NCBI GenBank assembly: GCA_007133365.1
Contig: SLMV01000194.1
Coordinates: 1-13,457 of the forward strand
Direction: 5' to 3'
DNA: 13,457 nucleotides
DNA from: Clostridia bacterium
GTDB lineage: Bacteria > Bacillota > Sulfobacillia > SLMV01
Position numbers and translations under genes: made by a program. The notes beneath the pieces were generated by a model. It did not search any database, was not told the origin of the DNA, and worked only from the letters and a program-made list of their open reading frames with translations. Shown here piece after piece: positions 8,266 to 13,457 of this stretch (position 1 is the first letter of the stretch; every line of letters begins with the position of its first letter).

Positions 8266-8366
8266 CCTATGGATTCCCGGAAGAGGTGGAAGGCCCTTCG
8301 GCACACTATAGGCACATATTTAAGTCAAAGGACGATCTTGGAGCAATAAAAAATTCCCCGGTGAAT

Positions 8367-8563
8367 TCAATCGGTCGATGCAACACCACCGTGCAGTATC
8401 TCTTCGAGTTCGACAGCCGGCGTCCTGAGTCCCAGGGTTTTCCGAGGCCACGTGTTTAGACGCAATGCGATCTCATCCAACTCTTTTTGGGTGACGCGCG
8501 ACAAGTCCATTCCTTTCGGCAAGTACTTCGCAACAGTCCGTTGGTGTTTTCATTGCTTCTCCT
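8367..8563 (-). pseudogene. 3' fragment of an IS30-family transposase, frameshifted
   Basis: Two minus-strand frames together read as the end of an IS30 transposase. They are RRSNENTNGLLR (8563-8528) and, one frame over, YLPKGMDLSRVTQ, ELDEIALRLNTWPRKTLGLR and TPAVELEEILHGGVASTD, ending in TGA at 8367-8369. SNENTNGLLRQYLPKG and LN-RPRKTLG-TP are hallmarks of IS30. One base is missing at about 8528 (CGAAG where CGACAG is expected). The fragment covers only the last 65 residues or so and carries the conserved Glu of NENTNG. The AT-rich stretch just past the stop (8345-8366) may be the element's outer inverted repeat. Confidence 0.78.
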
Positions 8564-8804
8564 TTGGCAAGAGTGCCTTGATATCTTCACAACATAACGC
8601 AATGGCTTCTGCTTGCACTTCGGCAAGCGATCGATGCTTCGTGTCAGCAACGCGTTTGATCCGACTAAAAAGATCAGGGACTACTTCATGATTTGCGCTT
8701 GCAAACTTATCATAATATCCAAGGGTATTGTTTCTTAGTTCGGAGGTTAAGCCGAATCGGGATGGTTTCTTTCCTGGTGCGTTTTGGTGTGCGTGGAAAG
8801 TCAT
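8550..8804 (-). CDS. Hypothetical small protein, 3' end replaced by IS30 debris
   Basis: I do not recognise this 84-residue protein (MTFHAHQNAPGKKPSRFGLT at its start, then GYYDKFASANHEVVPDLFSR and SLAEVQAEAIALCCEDIKAL). It is mostly helical in appearance and rich in charged residues, with no membrane segment. The ATG at 8804 is preferred; TTG at 8819 would add five residues, and neither has a clear ribosome binding site. Its last codons (KEKQ, stop at 8550-8552) lie in the same bases as the IS30 RRSNEN block in another frame. The original C-terminus was therefore probably lost when IS30 inserted or recombined. It may be a truncated gene rather than a working one. Confidence 0.4.
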   Translation of the reverse strand: MTFHAHQNAPGKKPSRFGLTSELRNNTLGYYDKFASANHEVVPDLFSRIKRVADTKHRSLAEVQAEAIALCCEDIKALLPKEKQ

Positions 8805-8854
8805 CAATAAACTAGGCAAAGCGGACTAGGTGCGAAGTGCCAAGTAGTAAATCA

Positions 8855-9376
8855 TCATTTAACCAGCAGAAAACCATACCTGTTTTGTGGTTGTTGGTGG
8901 TCGGTGAGAACTTCAATCGGCAATCCGATATTTCCTACTGTTGTAAACACATCCACTCCCATTGCTTCTGGATTGGGTCGTGATTTCTCTTTGAAACGAC
9001 ACGTTTCGATCCTACCGGTGCATTCCCGACAATGATGACATCCACCCAGCATGAGAGCCATCGCTTTGTAGTGGCCACTTAGAAATACTTCCCTTTCTAA
9101 TTCCAAAAGGCTTTCATTGTATTCTTCGACAACCGAATCATCCCCTTGAACTTCTTTGTGAATCACTGCGACCAGAGAATACTCGGAAAAAAACCGTTCA
9201 CATTCTTCGATGGAGGGCATATTGGGTCCGCACATGGCCTTCGTCCCGTAATCAGGACAAGTAAATTGACACTTCAATCGAACCCATTGTCTGATCACCA
9301 GGTCATTACCGGAGATCCATTTGAATTGTTCGAATCCATATTTCGCTAGCATCTCTTCTAAGGACATTTTATCCAT
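8855..9376 (-). CDS. DUF2284 domain cysteine-rich metal-binding protein
   Basis: A 173-residue cytoplasmic protein that fits the DUF2284 family, predicted metal-binding (possibly iron-sulfur) proteins of anaerobes with no settled role. The N-terminal cysteine block VRLKCQFTCPDYGTKAMCGP and PSIEECERFFSEYSLVAVIH match the family start. The second block, LMLGGCHHCRECTGRIETCR, has four cysteines in a ferredoxin-like spacing. It is followed by KSRPNPEAMGVDVFTTVGNI, typical of the family end. The ATG at 9376 gives the usual short lead-in (MDKMSLEEMLAKYGF) and has GGAAGG about ten bases upstream. The frame is open to ATG 9433, without a ribosome binding site. All the cysteines expected seem present, so it may still work, although it lies among element debris. 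Confidence 0.8.
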   Translation of the reverse strand: MDKMSLEEMLAKYGFEQFKWISGNDLVIRQWVRLKCQFTCPDYGTKAMCGPNMPSIEECERFFSEYSLVAVIHKEVQGDDSVVEEYNESLLELEREVFLSGHYKAMALMLGGCHHCRECTGRIETCRFKEKSRPNPEAMGVDVFTTVGNIGLPIEVLTDHQQPQNRYGFLLVK

Positions 9377-9470
9377 TGAACCACTGCCTTCCAAGCCTAA
9401 CTGCGGGAGGGATGCCTTGTTGGCAGAGATCATATATGCGGTCGCGTTGACCGATTGAACCCAAGCAAGA

Positions 9471-9761
9471 CTATTCCCCTGGCAATAGGTGATCAGGGCA
9501 TGGCGTTTCCCACAGACTTTCTATTAAAAAACTAAGCGGCGCCTGCTCGTGGACTTCAATGATAGAGACGAACGAACTAACCTTATAATCCAAAATCATG
9601 TTCTTTCTGAAAGTATTCACGACCAGATAATCGCCAGATCGCTTCTCCCAGAAATTTAACCCAACCAGTAATATCCATGCATCAGACTTCGCCTCTTCAA
9701 ATAGAATTCCTTCCAGATACCTCCTTCCAGTCGCACCGGAACTCATATTCGGTAAGGGCAT
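9471..9761 (-). CDS. Hypothetical 96-residue protein
   Basis: I do not recognise this protein. It starts at ATG 9761, ten bases after the stop of the holin-like gene, with a weak AGAAAG upstream; an internal ATG at 9746 (MSSGATGRRYLEG) is an alternative. The middle has alternating hydrophobic strands (DAWILLVGLNFWEKRSGDYL, MILDYKVSSFVSIIEVHE), compatible with a small beta-sheet protein. There is no signal peptide or transmembrane helix. Tight spacing to the holin-like gene suggests a shared transcript, but the coding case rests on length and spacing only. It could be the broken 5' part of a longer gene. Confidence 0.4.
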   Translation of the reverse strand: MPLPNMSSGATGRRYLEGILFEEAKSDAWILLVGLNFWEKRSGDYLVVNTFRKNMILDYKVSSFVSIIEVHEQAPLSFLIESLWETPCPDHLLPGE

Positions 9762-9770
9762 GGCTTTCTA

Positions 9771-10091
9771 TTATTGCTTCTTTTCGAGTTCTGCAAACCA
9801 GGGGAATGTCTTCTTCATCCAACTAAAAACACCCGCCACCGCGCCGGCGATGATCAGTCCGGTGATGACAATCGCTACATACTCAAAACCGGGTACCACC
9901 GGGTCAGGCAACACCGTCAATGTCCAGCCATAGGCTAGAGCCACTCCGATCACGATCGCCACCAAAATGGACCGATCTTTTAACGGGCGCCAAACGGCCC
10001 GAGATATCGCCTTGATGACCTCAACGGCCAGAAACGTCACAAACACGTACAATGCCAACGGTAACAACACATCAGACACAAGGGTTTCCAT
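9771..10091 (-). CDS. Holin-like small membrane protein
   Basis: A 106-residue protein with three hydrophobic segments: LVSDVLLPLALYVFVTFLAV (residues 4-23), ILVAIVIGVALAYGWTLTVL (about 43-62) and VAIVITGLIIAGAVAGVFSW (about 72-91). The tail is charged (MKKTFPWFAELEKKQ). Size, hydrophobic pattern and charged C-terminus fit a phage holin, which opens the membrane at lysis. Sequence recognition is weak, and the call rests largely on the neighbouring M23 peptidase 52 bases upstream on the same strand. The ATG at 10091 has AGGAGAG about seven bases upstream, a good ribosome binding site. The order endolysin then holin is the reverse of the commonest arrangement. Confidence 0.65.
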   Translation of the reverse strand: METLVSDVLLPLALYVFVTFLAVEVIKAISRAVWRPLKDRSILVAIVIGVALAYGWTLTVLPDPVVPGFEYVAIVITGLIIAGAVAGVFSWMKKTFPWFAELEKKQ

Positions 10092-10143
10092 CAGTCACTC
10101 TCCTCTCAACGCACAAGAAATACGCTCAGAACGTCGCTTGGTC

Positions 10144-10890
10144 TTAAATCTTCTCCAGCACCTGCCGCAGCATGACGCAGACCGCCCAGGTGGGCATCGG
10201 TTCATCGATCTTCTGCTTCCAACCCGCGGAGTCGGTGCTGATGCCCTGATCGGCCAAGTAGTCTACCGCGGCCAGTTTCCATTGCTCGAGATCCTCGGAT
10301 TCTGCCGGTAATATCGAATCCAGATAGGCGCCAGGGTCCACTTCGGTGTCCCAGCCATAGTAGGGGGTGTGTCGTTGCCGCACCTCGTAGTGGAGATGAC
10401 CACCGGTGGAGACTCCGGTATTGCCTTGGTAGCCAACAATTGTGCCGGTGGCAACCGTCTGCCCCTGGCGCACGGCAACCTCGTCTAGATGGGCATAAAT
10501 ATGAAGATGGTGATTGCGGTCTTTAATAGCCACCGTGATCCCGTAGCCCCCCAGCCCGGTGCCGGCACGTTCTTCCGCTGCCAGCATCACCTCACCACCT
10601 ACCCAAGCCGGAATGGGGTGACGATGGGCTTTCACCACATCAATCCCGCGATGAAAATGGCGGACGCCGGTGATGGGGTGGGTACGCCAGCCGTAAGGAC
10701 TGGAGACCCGCCAACCGTCTCGCTCAAAGATATTCACTTGCACCCCCTCCTCTCCATCCCTCCACAACAAGGCGTTGGCCACCAGTTGCGAGCTACCATG
10801 AGTTTGGCCGTCTGCTCGCATCTGAGCACTGCTCCGGCCATCGCCCAAGATAGCGTCCACCGGCCCGGCGTTCCTCAACAGGTGACCCAT
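10144..10890 (-). CDS. M23 family metallopeptidase, probable phage endolysin
   Basis: A 248-residue LytM-type zinc endopeptidase that would cut peptidoglycan cross-bridges. After about 60 residues of linker comes VSSPYGWRTHPITGVRHFHR, containing the HRGID motif (first zinc His and Asp). GGYGITVAIKDRNHHLHIYA then supplies further catalytic-site His, and STGGHLHYEVRQ is the final HxH pair, so the active site is complete. The last 50 residues (WKLAAVDYLADQGISTD, WKQKIDEPMPTWAV) resemble the short C-terminal domain seen on phage lysins. There is no signal peptide, consistent with export through a holin. The ATG at 10890 has a perfect AAGGAG five bases upstream. That ribosome binding site lies in DNA that, on the other strand, encodes a conserved metallo-beta-lactamase segment. 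No phage gene precedes it. Confidence 0.85.
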   Translation of the reverse strand: MGHLLRNAGPVDAILGDGRSSAQMRADGQTHGSSQLVANALLWRDGEEGVQVNIFERDGWRVSSPYGWRTHPITGVRHFHRGIDVVKAHRHPIPAWVGGEVMLAAEERAGTGLGGYGITVAIKDRNHHLHIYAHLDEVAVRQGQTVATGTIVGYQGNTGVSTGGHLHYEVRQRHTPYYGWDTEVDPGAYLDSILPAESEDLEQWKLAAVDYLADQGISTDSAGWKQKIDEPMPTWAVCVMLRQVLEKI

Positions 10891-11524
10891 CTCAGCTCCT
10901 TAAATAATAACTCGGTGGTGGCTCGGTTGGACCACGGCGAGAATTCCTTCTTGTTCACCGGTGACGCCGAACGGGAAGCGGAACAACACTTTCTGAACCG
11001 TAGCGTTAACCTTGCTGCCGATGTTCTCAAAGTCGGCATCACGGAAGCCGAACCTCAACCACCCGGGTTTTCTTAGATGCGGTATCTCCTTCCCACGCCG
11101 TTATCCAGGTCGGCGAAGGCAACCGCTACGGTCACCCGACAGATGAAGTTCTAAAACGTCTTAGTATGCCAACGTCAAGATATTTCGAAACGATAATCAA
11201 GGCACGGTCATCATCACCTCAGATGGCGATGCTTTAAGCGTGGATACCAATCCTTGGGCCTATGAAGCACCGGAGGAGAATGATACCGAAACCAAGCCCG
11301 CAGATCCGGATCCCGAACCAGAGCCTGCTCCCGAAGGACGAGTTAACGTTAATACCGCCAGCCTCGAGAAGCTCCAGCAGATCGCTCATATCGGAACGGA
11401 ACGGGCTGCGGAGATTATCGATCTACGCCCATTCGCATCCATCGATGATTTAACAAGGGTAACCGGGATTGGCCCTGTTCGAATCCAAGACATCAAGGAT
11501 GAGGGTATTGCTTATGTCGAATAA
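10858..11524 (+). pseudogene. ComEC-like metallo-beta-lactamase fold protein with C-terminal HhH domain, 5'-truncated and frameshifted
   Basis: Three frames read as one broken protein of the ComEC/Rec2-type MBL hydrolase family. Frame one has LNNNSVVARLDHGENSFLFT then GDAEREAEQ and ADVLKVG. At about 11037 the frame moves by one base to give HHGSRTSTTRVFLDAVSP, AVIQVGEGNRYGHPTDEVLK and RL. At about 11163 it moves again to YANVKIFRNDNQGTVIITSD, an acidic Pro-rich linker, and a ComEA-like HhH: VNVNTASLEKLQQIAHIGTE, DDLTRVTGIGPVRIQDIKDE, stop at 11524. Both shifts fit single-base losses. The N-terminal HxHxDH metal site is missing, so the 5' half is gone. Similarity is certain from 10900; the left limit is approximate. 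The 3' frame alone is open from GTG 11240 but has no ribosome binding site. Confidence 0.82.
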
Positions 11525-11537
11525 AGAGGAATGCCAC

Positions 11538-11756
11538 ATGAAAGCCGTGGTTGATCGCATCGAAGGCGATACCGCAGTGCTTCTCTTCGGTGATGAGGAA
11601 ATTGAACTGCACATGACGATAGCACAACTGCCCCATGGCACCCGGGAAAGCGCTATCCTAAAACTGAATTTTGAATTAGATATGGAACAGACCCAACAAA
11701 AGCTCGATTCCATCCGTGCAAGGATTGAACGACTTAAGCGAAAAAGGCCCCGGTAA
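11538..11756 (+). CDS. DUF3006 family protein
   Basis: A 72-residue protein of the DUF3006 family, which is commonly encoded directly after ComEC-like MBL hydrolases; its role is unknown. It reads MKAVVDRIEGDTAVLLFGDE then EIELHMTIAQLPHGTRESAI and ends in a helix with DMEQTQQKLDSIRARIERLK. The pattern DR-EGD-AVLL, then LP-G and a terminal charged helix, matches the family across its full length. The ATG at 11538 has AAAGAGGA seven bases upstream; the frame is open further left (to 11469), but that part overlaps the MBL pseudogene. The stop-to-start gap to the pseudogene is 13 bases, so the two were one operon. It is intact even though its partner is dead. Confidence 0.85.
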   Translation: MKAVVDRIEGDTAVLLFGDEEIELHMTIAQLPHGTRESAILKLNFELDMEQTQQKLDSIRARIERLKRKRPR

Positions 11757-12029
11757 TGATGAGGGATTAGCCGTAGCAATATTGCCGTAGGGAAACTGTC
11801 GAGTCGCGGTACACGACAAGGGCAAACACATCGGAAGGTGTGAGCGCAAAACCACAGGTCTAGGGCTGAGAGCACCAAGACGGCTGGGTTACCGAATGGA
11901 CAGGACTCGTTTTCTATAGTGGTCCCCGGTTTTGGCCCAACCTCTATAAGAGGATTGAGGAGATCGCGTGAGCCGTATCGGATTAGCGGTCGAGCGAAGG
12001 GGGTTCATGCCATGCTCGGGGGCCGGTGA
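11757..12029 (+). other. Noncoding, structured-looking segment; possible group II intron 5' fragment
   Basis: No recognisable protein was found in this 273-base stretch. It has several short hairpins (CACA/TGTG at about 11827-11842, CCTCT-ATA-AGAGG at 11941-11953). The wording GTGAGCGCAAAACCAC, GGCTGAGAGCACC and GGCTGGGTTACCG reminds me of domain I of bacterial group II introns. I could not find a domain V (AGCCGTAT is present at about 11972, but not the rest) or any reverse transcriptase. Alternatively it is an old insertion-sequence end, since TAGTGGTCCCCGGTTTTGGC at about 11919 looks terminal-repeat-like. Both readings are weak. Confidence 0.2.
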
Positions 12030-12215
12030 AGAATACCGCAGCTGGAGGTCCACTATCATCAACTCGGTCCCGTCTGCCGCGGGGCCTTCATTAACCTGAA
12101 GCACCCCCACTGCATCGTCGTCAACCTGGATAGAACCTTGTGGATGCGGATACACACGATTATGGAGGGGGTAGGATATTATCTAAGTGGTTGGAGGAGG
12201 ATCAGGAATGGCTAG
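12030..12215 (+). pseudogene. Possible ImmA/IrrE-type metallopeptidase remnant
   Basis: A short open stretch between TGA at 12027 and TAG at 12213 encodes IPQLEVHYHQLGPVCRGAFI, NLKHPHCIVVNLDRTLWM and RIHTIMEGVGYYLSG. The pattern (V-Y--L-P--GAF, then IVVN--L, then R-HTI--x-GYYL) looks like the core of ImmA/IrrE peptidases, which cleave phage-type repressors. The HExxH zinc site would sit at MEGVGYY and is destroyed, and nothing of the C-terminal half follows. Its stop overlaps the integrase start by eight bases. In ICEBs1-like elements immA directly precedes int on the same strand, which supports the reading. The call rests on pattern plus context. Confidence 0.35.
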
Positions 12216-13354
12216 GAGGAGCATTCGGCGCCGAGATAGTGGTAGGTGGTCCATCCGGCATGACCTGCCCCCGGATCCGCTGACCGGTAAGCGGCGGCAA
12301 AGACGGGAAACCATTGCCGGCACCAAACGGGAAGTCGAGCAGTTGTTGGCACGCCGGATGGCAGAGGTAGCACGTGGAATCGATCTAGAGCCGGAAAAAG
12401 TCACGTTGACGCAATACTTACACCGTTGGTTAACGGATCATGTCGATCAGCAATTAGTCAGATCGACAGCCAGCAGTTACCGAGCCCAAATACGGATGCA
12501 TATCATCCCAACCCTGGGCGGAACCGTACTCACCAAATTACAGCCGGCACAGCTGTAAGAGTTATTTTGCCAAAAGCGTGAGGAGGGCCTTTCACCGCGT
12601 TCCGCTCGCCATTTACACAGCATCTTGTCATCAGCGCTCAATACTGCCGTACGTTGGCAGTTATTGCGCTATAATCCCAACAACAGGGTTACCCCTCCCA
12701 AGCTCGACGCCCGGGTGATGCGCTATTGGTCCACGGAACAAACCTTATGCTTTCTCAGATATATCCGGGACCATCGCTTGTATGCGCTGTTCCGGTTGGC
12801 TATCACCACCGGGATGCGACAAGGCGAGCTGCTGGGGCTCAGATGGGAAGATATTGCCGATCGAAGGATCCGAATCCGCCAAGCATTGCACCGCACCCAG
12901 GACGGCCATCTCTATCTAGGTGAACCCGAAGGTAGCACCCGCACCATCAGCATCGGCGTGGGGGACCACCGGATACTGGATGAGCACCGCAGAAAACAGG
13001 CAGAAGAAAAGCTGCAGTATGCCGGCAGTTGGGCACATCCCGAGCTGGTTTTCGTGACCCGAATCGGCACTTGGATTCGTCCTCGGAATCTCCTTAGACA
13101 GTTTAAGCAGCTGGCCCGGTCCACGATCTACGACACACTGCTGCGACAATTATGCTGAAGCAGGGTGTGCATCATAAAATCGTACAGGAACGACTCGGTC
13201 ACAGTCGGATTGCCACCACCCTGGGCACCTATTCACACGCCATTTCCGACATGCAACAGGACGCTGCCGATATCCTCGATCAGCTTGTTTCCGATCGCGA
13301 GCGTGCCCAATCCGTGCCCAAAAGGGATAATTCGCGATATTGCCAGAATAAAGA

Positions 13355-13386
13355 AAACCCCGTGAACGTCGATTCTCACGGGGTTT
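13355..13386 (-). terminator. Intrinsic terminator for tRNA-Ala
   Basis: A perfect 11-bp stem, AAACCCCGTGA (13355-13365) with TCACGGGGTTT (13376-13386), and a 10-base loop lie eight bases beyond the 3' end of the tRNA. On the minus strand the stem is followed by TTCTTTATTC, a U-rich tail, so it should end tRNA transcription. On the plus strand it is followed by ATCGG and would be a weak terminator for the integrase. Confidence 0.75.
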
Positions 13387-13394
13387 ATCGGTTG

Positions 13395-13434
13395 TGGAGC
13401 GAGAGGGGTTCGAACCCTCGGCCTCATGAATGCC
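13395..13434. other. Candidate attachment site in the 3' half of tRNA-Ala
   Basis: The integrase remnant points into the 3' end of the tRNA, as in elements that use the anticodon-to-3'-end part of a tRNA as their attachment core. I saw no second copy of this stretch elsewhere in the window, so the other element end lies further left, has been lost, or has diverged. The exact core is not defined by the sequence. Confidence 0.3.
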
Positions 13435-13457
13435 ATTCATGCGCTCTCCCAGCTGAG
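13395..13457 (-). tRNA. tRNA-Ala (anticodon GGC), 5' end cut by window edge
   Basis: Sixty-three bases of a tRNA on the minus strand, missing the first ten (acceptor 5' strand and start of the D stem). Seen in order: D arm CTCAGCTGGGAGAGC, anticodon stem CATGA/TCATG around the loop ATGGCAT (anticodon GGC, Ala), a five-base variable loop, T arm GAGGG-TTCGAAC-CCCTC, and acceptor 3' strand TCGCTCC with discriminator A at 13395. CCA is not encoded (CAA follows). All visible stems pair perfectly, so the gene looks functional despite the neighbouring integrase remnant. Confidence 0.93.

Larger units (their letters stand above)
12208..13457 (+). pseudogene. int: Tyrosine recombinase (phage/ICE integrase), inactivated
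   Basis: A site-specific tyrosine integrase that would insert its element at the adjacent tRNA. ATG 12208 follows a strong GGAGGAGGAT site. The N-terminal arm-binding domain (WSIRHDLPPDPLTGKRRQRR) and core-binding domain (TLTQYLHRWLTDHVDQQLVR) lead to a TAA nonsense codon at 12556-12558. The same frame then resumes as ELFCQKREEGLSPRSARHLH and SALNTAVRW. The catalytic domain shows TTGMRQGELLGLRWEDI (Arg), HDLRHTAAT (His, Arg), LGHS (His) and LGTYSHAI (Tyr). Between LLRQFKQLAR and HDLRH about nine residues are missing and the frame moves at about 13120, so a deletion of roughly 28 bases is likely. The final frame has no stop and runs through the antisense of the tRNA to the window edge; the biological end is unknown. 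Confidence 0.88.

Noticed and set aside
10489..11076. A long plus-strand open frame of 195 codons as a single protein
   Set aside because: Only its last third is MBL-like; the first part is the antisense of the M23 peptidase, which has its own motifs and ribosome binding site.
11240..11524. Stand-alone HhH (ComEA-like) gene
   Set aside because: It starts at a GTG without a ribosome binding site, and sequence upstream in the same frame continues as MBL protein (NDNQGTVIITSDGDALS), so it is the tail of the pseudogene.
11971..12005. AGCCGTAT motif as group II intron domain V
   Set aside because: The partner strand and GAAA loop of domain V are not present after it, so no intron catalytic core was called.
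1..13457. CRISPR array, rRNA or other tRNA genes
   Set aside because: No regularly spaced repeats, rRNA signatures or further tRNA T-arm patterns were seen besides the tRNA at the right edge.

Overview
The window looks like chromosome from a Gram-positive (Bacillota-type) bacterium of middling GC content, judged by eye. The reasons are strong purine-rich ribosome binding sites, frequent TTG starts, a RecD2-type helicase without RecBC, a ComEA competence protein, and mobile-element debris of the immA-int and IS30/IS3 kinds. The sequence alone does not name a genus.

Left half (1-7743) is ordinary, mostly intact backbone. It holds a RecD2 helicase cut by the left edge (minus strand), then a divergent DUF401 membrane transporter (plus). 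A minus-strand run follows, listed here in transcription order from the right: AIM24-family protein, CPBP-family membrane protease, an unrecognised 105-residue protein, an AbgB-like M20 amidohydrolase, and ComEA. The last two are tightly spaced and probably co-transcribed. ComEA ends inside the 3' end of the convergent transporter gene.

Right half (7744-13457) is a graveyard of mobile DNA. From left to right it contains a gene-free spacer, the 3' end of an IS3-like transposase with an internal stop, and the 3' end of an IS30-family transposase with a frameshift. Next come a small orphan gene, a DUF2284 metal-binding protein and a second orphan gene. A holin-like protein and an M23 endolysin-like peptidase form a stranded phage lysis pair.

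The lysis pair abuts, head to head, a 5'-truncated and twice-frameshifted ComEC-like metallo-beta-lactamase gene with a C-terminal helix-hairpin-helix domain. Its usual small partner, a DUF3006 protein, is intact just downstream. After about 270 bases of structured-looking noncoding DNA there is a faint immA/irrE-like remnant overlapping the start of a tyrosine integrase. The integrase has a nonsense codon and an internal deletion. It points into the 3' end of a tRNA-Ala(GGC) gene cut by the right edge, the classic position for an element integrated into a tRNA.

I see no convincing new multi-gene system. The points most worth a second look are the MBL-HhH/DUF3006 pair broken at a phage lysis gene, the immA-int remnant at tRNA-Ala with an integrase frame that stays open through the antisense of the tRNA, and the orphan small proteins.
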